In this document: piece by piece, positions 8,561 through 18,010 of the stretch
Numbering within the stretch: the stretch's first letter is position 1
Layout of the letters: each line of letters starts with the position of its first letter
Source: an uncultured Pelagibacteraceae bacterium
Lineage (GTDB): Bacteria > Pseudomonadota > Alphaproteobacteria > Pelagibacterales > Pelagibacteraceae
DNA: 43,181 nt
Assembly (NCBI GenBank): GCA_902588255.1
Contig: CACIOK010000007.1
Span: forward strand, 1-43,181
Direction of reading: 5' to 3'
Position numbers and translations under genes: made by a program
Notes under the pieces: model-generated
What the model was told of the DNA's origin: nothing
What the model saw: the letters and a program-made list of their open reading frames with translations, nothing else
The model's database searches: none

Positions 8561-9814
8561 ATGAAAAATAAATATTCTATATTTTCACTTATAAAGAATG
8601 CTTTTAGTTATCACGAAAATTGGCAAAGAGCATGGAGAGATCCTGAGCCTAAAAAAGAATATGAAGCTATTATAATCGGTGGTGGTGGTCATGGATTGGC
8701 TACTGCTTATTATTTAGCAAAAAAACACAACATGAAAAATATTGCTGTTCTTGAAAAAGGTTGGATCGGTGGAGGAAATACTGGAAGAAATACAACTATA
8801 ATAAGATCAAATTATTTATGGGATGCAAGCGCAGGATTATATGATCATGCTCTAAAAATTTGGGAAGGTTTGTCTCAAGAATTAAATTATAATGTAATGT
8901 TTAGTCAAAGAGGTGTAATGAACTTAGCACATAATCTTCAAGATGTAAGAGATTTAAAAAGAAGAACACACGCTAACAGATTAAATGGTATTGATGCTGT
9001 TTGGTTGAATACTGATGAAGTAAAAAAATTTTGTCCAATAATTAATACTTCGCCTAATATTAGATATCCAGTTTTAGGAGGAACTTTGCAAAGAAGAGCT
9101 GGAACAGCGAGACATGATGCTGTCGCCTGGGGTTATGCTCGTGGAGCTGATGCTATGGGTGTAGATATCATTCAAAACTGTGAACTTAAAGGAATAAAAA
9201 GAAATGGTAATAGTGTAGAAGGTATAGAAACAACAAAAGGTTTTATAAAAACAAAAAAAATTGGAGTAGTTGCTGCAGGACATTCTAGTGTTATTGCAAG
9301 TATGGTTGATTTAAAGTTACCTCTTGAAAGTAAACCTTTGCAAGCTTTAGTATCTGAACCAGTTAAACCAATTATAGATACAGTAGTTATGTCTAATGCT
9401 GTTCATGCTTATGTAAGCCAATCTGATAAAGGAGAATTAGTTATTGGTGCAGGAACTGATGCTTATGTTTCATATACGCAAAGAGGAAGTCATGATGTTG
9501 TTGAAGGTACTTTAAAGGCAATATTAGAACTCTACCCAATCTTTAGTAGAATGAAAATGTTAAGACAATGGGGAGGTATAGTAGATATATGTCCCGACGC
9601 TAGTCCAATAATAAGCAAAACACATATCAAAGGATTATATTTTAATTGTGGATGGGGCACAGGAGGATTTAAAGCAACTCCAGGATCAGGTGATTTGTTT
9701 GCTCACACTATTGCAAATGACGAACCTCACAAATTAAATGCTGATTTTAATATAAATAGATTTGTAAGCGGTGATCTAGTTGATGAACATGGAGCAGCTG
9801 CTGTAGCACACTAA
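8561..9814 (+). CDS. soxB: Sarcosine oxidase, beta subunit
   Basis: Flavoprotein subunit that oxidises sarcosine (N-methylglycine). It is the first gene of the heterotetrameric sarcosine oxidase operon. The dinucleotide-binding fold [13 protein letters not shown] is at 37-49, with an acidic residue ending the second strand (V-L-E-K). His185 in G-T-A-R-H-D-A-V sits where heterotetrameric enzymes carry covalently bound FMN; that assignment is by motif only. Length is 417 residues, close to the family's usual 400-410. Its stop overlaps the soxD start (TAATG at 9814). In marine SAR11-like cells this enzyme would complete glycine betaine or dimethylglycine breakdown to glycine. Confidence 0.95.
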   Translation: MKNKYSIFSLIKNAFSYHENWQRAWRDPEPKKEYEAIIIGGGGHGLATAYYLAKKHNMKNIAVLEKGWIGGGNTGRNTTIIRSNYLWDASAGLYDHALKIWEGLSQELNYNVMFSQRGVMNLAHNLQDVRDLKRRTHANRLNGIDAVWLNTDEVKKFCPIINTSPNIRYPVLGGTLQRRAGTARHDAVAWGYARGADAMGVDIIQNCELKGIKRNGNSVEGIETTKGFIKTKKIGVVAAGHSSVIASMVDLKLPLESKPLQALVSEPVKPIIDTVVMSNAVHAYVSQSDKGELVIGAGTDAYVSYTQRGSHDVVEGTLKAILELYPIFSRMKMLRQWGGIVDICPDASPIISKTHIKGLYFNCGWGTGGFKATPGSGDLFAHTIANDEPHKLNADFNINRFVSGDLVDEHGAAAVAH

Positions 9815-10089
9815 TGTTTCTAATTAATTGTCCTTATTGTGGTGAAAGAGACCAGAGTGAATTTACAGCTGGTGGCGAAGCTCATATTGTAAGACCAAAA
9901 CAACCTACTGAATTAAGTGATGATCAATGGGCTGAATTTCTATTTATGAGAAAAAATATTAAAGGTATTCAGTTCGAAAGATGGAGTCATGCTCATGGAT
10001 GTAGAAAATGGTTTAATATGGTTAGGGATACATCTAACGATAAAATTCATGCTGTATACAAAATGGGTGAAAAACCTCCTATAAAATAA
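9814..10089 (+). CDS. soxD: Sarcosine oxidase, delta subunit
   Basis: Small zinc-binding subunit of heterotetrameric sarcosine oxidase, 91 residues. The Zn ligands C-P-Y-C (Cys6, Cys9) and a downstream H-A-H-G-C cluster (His59/His61, Cys63) are visible, as in characterised delta subunits. It lies between soxB and soxA with one-base TAATG overlaps on both sides, which favours equal expression of the subunits. Confidence 0.94.
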   Translation: MFLINCPYCGERDQSEFTAGGEAHIVRPKQPTELSDDQWAEFLFMRKNIKGIQFERWSHAHGCRKWFNMVRDTSNDKIHAVYKMGEKPPIK

Positions 10090-13000
10090 TGAGCAAAGAT
10101 TTAAGAATAACAAATAACAAGTTTATTGATCAAACAACTAGAATTTCTTTTAAATTTGATGGCAAAACTTTATATGGTTTTAAAGGTGATACTTTAGCTT
10201 CAGCATTATTAGCAAATAATATACATCTTGTTGGAAGAAGCTTTAAATATCATCGTCCAAGAGGAATAATGGCATGTGGTTCTGAGGAGCCTAACGCAAT
10301 AGTTCAGGTTGGAAGTGATGCTTCAATGACTGAACCGAATACAAGAGTAACTGAAATAGAATTATACGAAGGTTTAGAAGCGACAAGTCAAAATTGTTGG
10401 CCAAGTGTTAACTTTGACATAGGCGCTATAAACAATTTTTTCTCCCCTCTTATACCGGCAGCTTTCTATTATAAAACCTTCATGTGGCCTGCTAATTTTT
10501 GGAAATTATATGAATACTTTATAAGAAAATCTGCAGGTTTAGGTAAATCACCTACTAAACCGGACAAAGATATTTATGATCATAGATATTTACACTGTGA
10601 TGTTTTGGTTGTTGGAGGAGGTATATCTGGAATAATGGCCGCAAAAACAGCAGCTAAAAATAATTTAAATACAGTATTAATTGACGATAAAATTAATCTG
10701 GGTGGCACTACTCTTTTTCAGCAAAATGAGTGTTTTAAAATAAATAACACTTATTCAAACGAATGGTTAAAAAAAGAAATTGAATCTTTAAATTCTCTTA
10801 AAAATTTAACTATAAAAACAAGAACATCATTGGCTGCTTATCATAGCTACAATTATCTTTTAGCTAGAGAAAATTTGACAGACCATTTAGATATTAATGA
10901 AAAAAAAGATAAAGTTCGTCAAAGACTTTGGAAAATAAGGGCAAAAAAAGTAATTATATCTACAGGAGCGATGGAAAGACCATTGATTTTTAACAATAAT
11001 GATAGACCTGGGATTATGCTTTCATCGTCTATCAAAAAATACATAGATTACTATGGAGTTAAATGTGGCCAGAAAATATCTTTATTTACAAATAATGATT
11101 CAGCTTATGAAACTGCAATCTCTTTAAATAATAGTGGTGTAAATGTTAATTCAGTAATTGATATAAGAGATAAAACTAATTCCATTATAGTTAAGCAAGC
11201 AGAAGAATTAGGCATTAAAATTCATTGGAAATCTTCAATTGTAAATACAAATGGTTATAAAAAAATTAATTCTATTGAGATTATGAAATTGACAGATGAT
11301 GGTGCTGCTGTTGTAGGAGAAAAAATAAAAGAGCAATGCGATTGTTTAGGTATTTCTGGAGGTTGGACGCCACGTGTACATTTATTTACTCAATCTGGTG
11401 GCAAACTTAAATTTAGAGATGAAGATAATGTTTTTTTACCAGATAAATCAGAGTTAGATCAAATAAGTATCGGATCTTGCAATGGTGATTTTGAGCTTGA
11501 TGATGTAATAAAAAATTCAGTTACTTTAACAAATAAATTTTTAAATGTTGATAATAATGATTATGAAAATTTAGAAATTATTTCATCAAAAGAAACAACT
11601 AAAAAAAATATTTGGTTGCTTCCATCTGATAAACTTTTAAGTAAAGCCAAACAATTTTTAGACTTCCAAAACGACTCTACTGCAAATGATATAAAATTAG
11701 CTTTAAGAGAAGGTTTTAAATCAATTGAACACGTGAAAAGATACACAACAACTGGGATGGCTACAGATCAAGGAAAATTATCCAATATGCATGCTCTAGG
11801 AATTATAGCTGAAACCGCTGGAGTAAAAATGGGTGAATTGGGAACAACTACATTCAGGCCTCCTTACACTCCATTAACGTTTGGAGCAATTGTTGGAAGA
11901 AATGTTGGAGAATTTTTTGATATTACAAGAAAAACACCAATACATGATTGGCATGTAGAAAATAAAGCTGAATTTGAAAATGTTGGTCAGTGGAAAAGAG
12001 CTTGGTATTATCCTAAAAAAAATGAAAGCATGCATGATGCAGTCCAAAGAGAAAGTAAAGCAGCAAGAGATAGTGCTGGAATGCTTGATGCCTCAACACT
12101 TGGAAAAATAGATATTCAAGGAACCGATGCTTCAGAATTTTTAAATAGAGTGTACACAAACGCTTGGTCAAAATTAGAAATTGGAAAATGTAGATATGGA
12201 TTAATGTTGAATGAGGATGGAATGGTTTATGATGATGGAGTTACAACAAGATTAGGAGAAAATCATTACATAATGACAACGACTACCGGAGGAGCCGCAA
12301 ATGTTCTTTCTAAGCTAGAAGATTATCTGCAAACAGAATGGCCAGAATTAGATGTTTATTTAACATCGGTTACAGATCAATTCGCTACTATAAGTATTTG
12401 TGGTCCTAACTCAAAAAAAATTCTAACAAAAGTAATACCTGATTTGGACTTGTCAGATAAAGAATTTCCACACATGTCTTTTAAGAATGCCTCTATAAAT
12501 AATATCAAGTGTAGAGTAATGAGAATTAGTTTTACAGGTGAACATAGTTATGAAATTAATATACAATCTTCATTTGGAAAATCTGTTTGGGAAAAATGCT
12601 TTGAAGCAGGCAAAGAGTTTAATATTACGCCATATGGTACTGAAACGATGCATTTACTCAGAGCTGAAAAAGGATTTATTATAACAGGTCAAGATACCGA
12701 TGGAACAATGACGCCAGTTGATTTGCAGATGGATTGGATAATTAGCAAAAAGAAATATGATTTTATTGGTAAACGATCTTTGTACAGAAGTGATACAATT
12801 AGAGATGATAGAAAACAGTTAGTAGGATTAATAACAGAAGATCCAAAAGAAGTTTTAGAGGAAGGCGCACAAATAGTTTCTGAAATAAATAAAAAACCAG
12901 TTGAAATGTTAGGACATGTAACCTCTAGTTACTTTAGCCCAAATTTAAATAAATCTATTGCCTTAGCTGTTGTAAAAAACGGTAAAAACTTAAAAGGTCA

Positions 13001-13094
13001 TAAAATGTTTGTGCCCATGAAAAACAAAACTATAAACGTCACAATAACTGACTCTGTTTTTTTAGATAAAGATAACAAGAGGTTAAATGCTTAA
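10089..13094 (+). CDS. soxA: Sarcosine oxidase, alpha subunit
   Basis: Large subunit, 1001 residues, that holds NAD and a tetrahydrofolate site. An N-terminal ferredoxin-like segment includes Y-H-R-P-R-G-I-M-A-C-G near 55-65. An FAD/NAD fold follows, starting V-L-V-V-G-G-G-I-S-G at about 174-183. The C-terminal third is a GcvT-like aminomethyl/THF domain with motifs such as S-F-T-G-E-H-S-Y-E-I. In the family this domain captures the sarcosine methyl group as 5,10-methylene-THF, so carbon is conserved rather than released as formaldehyde. It overlaps soxG by 8 bases. Confidence 0.95.
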   Translation: MSKDLRITNNKFIDQTTRISFKFDGKTLYGFKGDTLASALLANNIHLVGRSFKYHRPRGIMACGSEEPNAIVQVGSDASMTEPNTRVTEIELYEGLEATSQNCWPSVNFDIGAINNFFSPLIPAAFYYKTFMWPANFWKLYEYFIRKSAGLGKSPTKPDKDIYDHRYLHCDVLVVGGGISGIMAAKTAAKNNLNTVLIDDKINLGGTTLFQQNECFKINNTYSNEWLKKEIESLNSLKNLTIKTRTSLAAYHSYNYLLARENLTDHLDINEKKDKVRQRLWKIRAKKVIISTGAMERPLIFNNNDRPGIMLSSSIKKYIDYYGVKCGQKISLFTNNDSAYETAISLNNSGVNVNSVIDIRDKTNSIIVKQAEELGIKIHWKSSIVNTNGYKKINSIEIMKLTDDGAAVVGEKIKEQCDCLGISGGWTPRVHLFTQSGGKLKFRDEDNVFLPDKSELDQISIGSCNGDFELDDVIKNSVTLTNKFLNVDNNDYENLEIISSKETTKKNIWLLPSDKLLSKAKQFLDFQNDSTANDIKLALREGFKSIEHVKRYTTTGMATDQGKLSNMHALGIIAETAGVKMGELGTTTFRPPYTPLTFGAIVGRNVGEFFDITRKTPIHDWHVENKAEFENVGQWKRAWYYPKKNESMHDAVQRESKAARDSAGMLDASTLGKIDIQGTDASEFLNRVYTNAWSKLEIGKCRYGLMLNEDGMVYDDGVTTRLGENHYIMTTTTGGAANVLSKLEDYLQTEWPELDVYLTSVTDQFATISICGPNSKKILTKVIPDLDLSDKEFPHMSFKNASINNIKCRVMRISFTGEHSYEINIQSSFGKSVWEKCFEAGKEFNITPYGTETMHLLRAEKGFIITGQDTDGTMTPVDLQMDWIISKKKYDFIGKRSLYRSDTIRDDRKQLVGLITEDPKEVLEEGAQIVSEINKKPVEMLGHVTSSYFSPNLNKSIALAVVKNGKNLKGHKMFVPMKNKTINVTITDSVFLDKDNKRLNA

Positions 13095-13647
13095 TTACAA
13101 TTCGCCTATCAAAGATCAAAAAGAGTATTCTGAAATTAAAATTTCAGAAGTTGAGCCTACATTAAAGTTAAATTTAAGAGGAAAAAAAAGAGATTTTATA
13201 ACTAAAATTGGAAAGGAACTTTCAATAATACCTCCATCAGATCCAAACACTTCATCCGGTAATGAAAAATTTAATATTCTTTGGCTAAGTCCAGATGAAT
13301 GGTTGCTTTATTCAAATGATAAAATAGATTTAAAAAATACAACTCTTTTAGAGGAAAAACTTTTTAACGAAGTATCCAAAAGTAAAATTGGATCAATTGC
13401 AAATGTTACAGACCATTGGATAATGTTGAATGTAAATGGTAAAAATACTTTTGATTTACTATCAACTGGATGTCCGTTCAATTTTAATAATTTTAAAAAT
13501 TCTAAAAATGCTGTAACACAAACGTTAATTAATCATATTGATGTAATTCTACACAATAAAGATTTAAATAACTTAAATTTATTTGTTAGAAGATCTTTTT
13601 CAAATCATTTATGGTCGTGGTTAAATGATAGCTCGAGATTTTTCTAA
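13087..13647 (+). CDS. soxG: Sarcosine oxidase, gamma subunit
   Basis: Fourth subunit of the heterotetramer, 186 residues, related in fold to the GcvT-like part of the alpha subunit. Supporting features are L-W-L-S-P-D-E-W-L-L-Y near 56-66 and the motif S-I-A-N-V-T-D-H-W near 107-115, where family members have V-T-D-x-S/W. Position at the end of soxBDAG supports the call more strongly than sequence alone, because gamma subunits are poorly conserved. The last 27 bases overlap the end of the convergent MATE gene. Confidence 0.88.
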   Translation: MLNYNSPIKDQKEYSEIKISEVEPTLKLNLRGKKRDFITKIGKELSIIPPSDPNTSSGNEKFNILWLSPDEWLLYSNDKIDLKNTTLLEEKLFNEVSKSKIGSIANVTDHWIMLNVNGKNTFDLLSTGCPFNFNNFKNSKNAVTQTLINHIDVILHNKDLNNLNLFVRRSFSNHLWSWLNDSSRFF

Positions 13648-14970
13648 TTTGTTTTTGATATAATAATTTACAATAATTAATAATATTATAGATACAAACC
13701 ATTGAAATATTACCCATAACCAAAAAAAACTATCGTAATCGGCACTTAAATAATCTGCTAAATAAAATACAATTATAGGAACAATAACATTTCTTGCTAT
13801 ATTATTAATCATAGCGTTTTCAGATTTTTTAAGAGCCATGAAAAATCCGTTTGTTAAAAAGAAAAATGGATAAGCAGGCAAAACAAAAGCAGATATTTTT
13901 AAATATCTTTTGCCATATTCAATCACTTGAAGATCGTCTGAAAAAAACTTTGGAATTACTGCAGATGTTAAAAAAATTAAAATTCCTGATACTACCATTA
14001 TAAAAAAAGAATATTTTATAGCTGTAAAATAAGTTTCTTTAATTCTAATATAATTTCTTGCACCAAAATTCTGAGCAATAATTGAAATTATTGCTGTATT
14101 TATTCCAAGTATTGGCAATAAAACTACTTGCTCTATTCTAGTAGCTGCACCATATCCCGCAGTCGCATACTCGCTTGTCATTCCTACATATTTAAATATA
14201 ATTGCTGATGCTATTGAATAGCCACAAATTGCTATTGTAATTGGCATAGATTGAAAAAAAATAGCAATTAAAAAATTAATTTTTGGATACAAATATTCTT
14301 TAGTTAATGTTTTTACTCTTTTATTTTGTAAAACTTTATAAAGAATAATTAAAAAGGATATAAACTGAGCAATTATTGTCGCAATACCAATACCTGCGAT
14401 ACCAAGAGGTGGAATAAATAAAAAACCAAATATTAAAATTGGATTTAAAATAATATTTAAGAAAAAAGAAAAAATTAAAATATTTCTATAGGTTTTAGTG
14501 TCACCTTCCGCATGTAAAAGTGAATTTAAAGCTACTACTAAAATAAATAATATAGAACCAGAAAAAATTATATCAGTATATTTTAATCCTAATGTAGTAA
14601 CAACATCAGTTGATCCCATTAATCGATAAACATTTTCAGAGAGATTTAAACCTAAAAAAGTTATTACAATAGAAATAAAAACACCAAAATAAATTGTATT
14701 TGTAAAAAAGTTTAATACTTTTTTTTTATCATTCTCACCAATACTGTTACCAATTAAAGATGTTCCGGCTACAGTAACTCCGATACAAGTAGCAATTATC
14801 ACAAAATATATTGGAAAAGATTTGCTTAAAGCTGATAAAGCTTCTGGTGAAATTTTTCCAGCATAAAATGTATCAACAATATTATATAGTGTTTGAAAAA
14901 GTGTTCCTACACTTGCGGGTATAGCAAGTTTTTTAACTAATTTAGGTATATTATCTTTTAATAAGTCCAT
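13621..14970 (-). CDS. MATE family efflux transporter
   Basis: Polytopic inner-membrane protein (449 residues, about 12 membrane segments) of the multidrug and toxic-compound extrusion family, which exports organic molecules in exchange for Na+ or H+. N-terminal family marks are L-A-I-P-A-S-V-G-T-L and Y-N-I-V-D-T-F-Y-A-G. The frame stays open upstream to 15171, but that extension lies inside trhO and looks soluble, so the start is placed at ATG 14970 (M-D-L-L-K-D-N), 16 bases after trhO. The substrate is unknown. It is the last gene of the gatCAB-led minus-strand run. Its 3' end overlaps soxG by 27 bases. Confidence 0.87.
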   Translation of the reverse strand: MDLLKDNIPKLVKKLAIPASVGTLFQTLYNIVDTFYAGKISPEALSALSKSFPIYFVIIATCIGVTVAGTSLIGNSIGENDKKKVLNFFTNTIYFGVFISIVITFLGLNLSENVYRLMGSTDVVTTLGLKYTDIIFSGSILFILVVALNSLLHAEGDTKTYRNILIFSFFLNIILNPILIFGFLFIPPLGIAGIGIATIIAQFISFLIILYKVLQNKRVKTLTKEYLYPKINFLIAIFFQSMPITIAICGYSIASAIIFKYVGMTSEYATAGYGAATRIEQVVLLPILGINTAIISIIAQNFGARNYIRIKETYFTAIKYSFFIMVVSGILIFLTSAVIPKFFSDDLQVIEYGKRYLKISAFVLPAYPFFFLTNGFFMALKKSENAMINNIARNVIVPIIVFYLADYLSADYDSFFWLWVIFQWFVSIILLIIVNYYIKNKLEKSRAII

Positions 14971-14986
14971 CTTTGTGAATTTGAAA

Positions 14987-15886
14987 TTAATACTCTTTTT
15001 GAAAGATATGTCTGTTCCCAGTCTTTTTTGCAACATTAATTTGTTTTTGTCGCATCCTAAATCTATCTTTTTGAGTATTAGTAAGTGCGTCATGACATTT
15101 AGGACAAGAAACACCTTCTTCATACTTTTTTGATTTCTTATCTTTTTTTGAAACTGGATTTCTGCAGCCACTACACATTGAATAACTGCCAGGTTTTAAA
15201 TTATGATTAAGGCTAATTCTATTATCAAAAACAAAGCATTCTCCTTTCCATAGACTTTCACTTTTATCTACATTTTTAAAGTAGTTTATTATTCCACCTT
15301 TCAGTTGGTAAATATTTTTAAAACCTTTTTTTTCTAAAAATACTGAAGCTTTTTCACATCTTATTCCACCAGTGCAAAACATGGCTATCGATTTATTTTT
15401 ATCAAGCTTTTTTAAAAAATTAGGAAACTGTCTAAAATTTTTAATATTGGGATTTAGAGAATTTTTAAAAGATCCAACTTCATTTTCAAAAGGTTTTCTA
15501 GCATCTATAAGTATAGTATTTTTATCACATATTAATTGATTCCATTTTTTTGGACTTAAATGACCGACTGTTTTTCTATTTTTAATTTTAATACCCATTG
15601 GAACGACTTCATTTTTAATTTTAATTTTAGATCTATGAAATGGCTGAAATGTATTTATTGAGACATTTTTGTTATCAAAATTAGTAAAATTAAAAGTTTT
15701 TTGAATTTTTGAGATTGCTAAATTTAAATCTTTTTTTTTACCAGAGATGGTTCCGTTAATTCCTTCAGAAGAAATTATTAACGTTCCTCTAATATTTTTT
15801 CTTAAAAAAAAATTATTTAGTACTTCTTTATATTTTGAAAGTTTCTTTAATTTTTTAAATTTATAAAAACCAAAAATATGATACAT
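14987..15886 (-). CDS. trhO: tRNA uridine(34) hydroxylase, rhodanese-like (TrhO/YceA)
   Basis: Rhodanese-fold protein of the TrhO family, which uses oxygen to form 5-hydroxyuridine at wobble position 34 of certain tRNAs. An N-terminal acylphosphatase-like domain carries S-S-E-G-I-N-G-T at about 39-46. The rhodanese loop is C171-T-G-G-I-R-C177-E-K. The C-terminus bears a Cys-rich module (C-S-G-C near 230-240, then C-P-K-C) typical of the family. Length is 299 residues. Its ATG shares one base with the stop of the upstream O-methyltransferase (TAATG at 15886), so the two are likely made together. Confidence 0.91.
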   Translation of the reverse strand: MYHIFGFYKFKKLKKLSKYKEVLNNFFLRKNIRGTLIISSEGINGTISGKKKDLNLAISKIQKTFNFTNFDNKNVSINTFQPFHRSKIKIKNEVVPMGIKIKNRKTVGHLSPKKWNQLICDKNTILIDARKPFENEVGSFKNSLNPNIKNFRQFPNFLKKLDKNKSIAMFCTGGIRCEKASVFLEKKGFKNIYQLKGGIINYFKNVDKSESLWKGECFVFDNRISLNHNLKPGSYSMCSGCRNPVSKKDKKSKKYEEGVSCPKCHDALTNTQKDRFRMRQKQINVAKKTGNRHIFQKEY

Positions 15887-16542
15887 TATAATTTCCTACA
15901 AACATTTAGCCCATCACCTAATGGGATAATTAAACTTTCAGTTCTTTTATCACTATTAATATAAGAATTAAACTCTCTAATACTTAATGTTAACTTATCA
16001 TTTTTTTTTTCATCAATTACATCACCGTGCCATAAAACATTATCAGTAATTATTAAGCCATTTTGATCAATTAAGTCTAATGAAGCTTCATAATAATTTT
16101 TATAATTTTCTTTATCAGCATCAATAAAAACAAGTTCAAATTTTTCTTTTTTTTCCTTTAGAAAATTTAAACTCTCTAAAGCTGGTGCAATTAATGTTTG
16201 GATTTTATCATCTTGTTTTGCTTTCTTAAAAAAATTCAATGCAATTTTATTTGTTTCATTGTTTTTATCTAAAGCAGTAATTCGTCCATCATTAGGTAAA
16301 GCGAGTGACATTGATAGAGTACTTAAGCCAGTAAATGTGCCAATTTCTAATATTTTTTTTATTTTTGTAATTTTAATTATTAAATGTAAAAAATGACATT
16401 GAGATATTGCTATTTGCATTTTCTTAATTTTTCCCAAGCTTTCGTTATATAAGATTATTTCTTTTTGTATTTTATTTAGTTTTAAGGAATGACTATTAAT
16501 ATAGTTCTCAATTTCATTATTGATGCTAATATTTGAACTCAT
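15886..16542 (-). CDS. SAM-dependent O-methyltransferase, possible TrmR-type tRNA methyltransferase
   Basis: Class I methyltransferase of the caffeoyl-CoA O-methyltransferase-like family, 218 residues. The SAM motif L-E-I-G-T-F-T-G-L-S is at 65-74. Metal/substrate residues are suggested by F-I-D-A-D-K (Asp141, Asp143) and T-D-N-V-L-W-H-G (Asp167-Asn168). Family members include TrmR (YrrM) of Bacillus subtilis, which methylates 5-hydroxyuridine-34 of tRNA to 5-methoxyuridine. Here the next gene is trhO, which makes 5-hydroxyuridine, and the two share a TAATG junction; this context favours a TrmR-like role. It starts one base after gatB ends. A small-molecule O-methyltransferase remains possible. 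Confidence 0.82.
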   Translation of the reverse strand: MSSNISINNEIENYINSHSLKLNKIQKEIILYNESLGKIKKMQIAISQCHFLHLIIKITKIKKILEIGTFTGLSTLSMSLALPNDGRITALDKNNETNKIALNFFKKAKQDDKIQTLIAPALESLNFLKEKKEKFELVFIDADKENYKNYYEASLDLIDQNGLIITDNVLWHGDVIDEKKNDKLTLSIREFNSYINSDKRTESLIIPLGDGLNVCRKL

Positions 16543-16543
16543 T

Positions 16544-18010
16544 TTATTTGAGTTTTTTTTTTAAAATATCATTAATTAATTGAGGATTTGCCTTTCCACT
16601 AGAAGCTTTCATTGCTTGTCCAACGAAAAAACCAAATAATTTATCCTTACCAGATTTGTATTCATTAACTTTATCTGGATTGTCATTAATAACTTTATCA
16701 ATCAGAAGTTCTATCTCTTTAGGATCACTCAGTTGTTTAAGGCCTTTTTTTTCAACTATTTCTATTGGATTTAGATCTTTTTCAGCCATTATTTCAAAAA
16801 CAGATTTGGCTATTTTTCCTGAGATAGTACCATCTTTTATTAAATTTATTAATTTTGATAAATTTTTTGCACTAATTGGGCTTTTTGATATTTCAAGATT
16901 TTTATCATTTAGTAAAGCAAATAACTCACCTGTTATCCAATTTGTTGAAAGTTTTACATCAGAATTTTTAATAACTTCTTCAAAATATTTAGATGTTTCA
17001 ATATCTGAAACTAGAATATTTGCTTCATAAGCAGATAAATTAAATTTATCTATAAATCTTTTTTTCTTTTCATCAGGTAATTCCGGTATATTTTTTTTTA
17101 TATCATTTATAAGATCATCACTTATCATTAATGGTAGCAAATCTGGATCGGGAAAATATCTGTAATCATGTGCATCTTCTTTCGATCTCATTGATCTAGT
17201 TTCGTTTTTTTTTGTATCAAATAATCTGGTCTCTTGATCTATGGATGCGCCTTCCTCTATAAGGTCAACCTGGCGATTTGCTTCATATTCTATAGCCATT
17301 TGCATAAATTTTATTGAGTTAACATTTTTAATTTCACATCTTGTTCCTAATTTTTCCTCACCTTTTTTTCTAACAGACACATTAACATCTGCTCTTAGAG
17401 AGCCTTCTTGCATATTGCCATCGCAAGTACCCAAATATCTCATGATTGATCTTAGTTTTTTTATGTAAGCATTAACCTCATCTGGAGATCTAAGATCTGG
17501 TTTACTAACAATTTCCATTAAAGCTACACCTGATCTATTTAAATCGACTAAAGTATTTTGTGGGTCAATATCATGAATACTCTTTCCTGCATCTTGTTCT
17601 AAATGTAACCTTTCAATACCAATAATTTTTTCGCCTGAAGGTAAATCGAGTATTACAGAGCCTTCACCAACGATTGGGTCTTTATATTGTGATATTTGAT
17701 ATCCTTGTGGAAGATCAGCATAAAAATAATTTTTTCTATCGAAAATTGATCTTTTGTTAATCTTAGCCTTTAACCCTAATCCAGTTTTTACAGCTTGTTT
17801 AATACAAAACTCATTAATTACAGGTAACATTCCAGGAAAAGCAGCATCAACTAGGCTGACTTGAGTATTTGGTTCTGCGCCAAATTTTGTTGCTGAACTA
17901 GAAAAAAGTTTTGATTCAGATGAAACCTGAGCATGAACTTCTAAACCAATTATTACTTCATAGTTATTTTGGTTTCTTTTAATTATATAGTCAGAATGCT
18001 TTTTTGACAT
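16544..18010 (-). CDS. gatB: Aspartyl/glutamyl-tRNA(Asn/Gln) amidotransferase subunit B
   Basis: tRNA-binding kinase subunit of GatCAB, which converts misacylated Glu-tRNA(Gln) and/or Asp-tRNA(Asn) to the amide forms. The family start [13 protein letters not shown] is near residue 17. The [16 protein letters not shown] motif and a C-terminal YqeY/tail domain ending in K-K-K-L-K follow. I place the start at ATG 18010 (488 residues), which overlaps the gatA stop by one base; an ATG at 18022 would add four residues. The pair is typical of alphaproteobacteria lacking one or both amide tRNA synthetases. Confidence 0.95.
   Translation of the reverse strand: MSKKHSDYIIKRNQNNYEVIIGLEVHAQVSSESKLFSSSATKFGAEPNTQVSLVDAAFPGMLPVINEFCIKQAVKTGLGLKAKINKRSIFDRKNYFYADLPQGYQISQYKDPIVGEGSVILDLPSGEKIIGIERLHLEQDAGKSIHDIDPQNTLVDLNRSGVALMEIVSKPDLRSPDEVNAYIKKLRSIMRYLGTCDGNMQEGSLRADVNVSVRKKGEEKLGTRCEIKNVNSIKFMQMAIEYEANRQVDLIEEGASIDQETRLFDTKKNETRSMRSKEDAHDYRYFPDPDLLPLMISDDLINDIKKNIPELPDEKKKRFIDKFNLSAYEANILVSDIETSKYFEEVIKNSDVKLSTNWITGELFALLNDKNLEISKSPISAKNLSKLINLIKDGTISGKIAKSVFEIMAEKDLNPIEIVEKKGLKQLSDPKEIELLIDKVINDNPDKVNEYKSGKDKLFGFFVGQAMKASSGKANPQLINDILKKKLK

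Noticed and set aside
14971-15171. 67-residue N-terminal extension of the MATE transporter
   Set aside because: It lies within the conserved Cys-rich end of trhO in another frame; MATE proteins begin near M-D-L-L-K-D-N.
16656-17030. 124-codon plus-strand open frame inside gatB
   Set aside because: Antisense shadow with no domain and no upstream signals.
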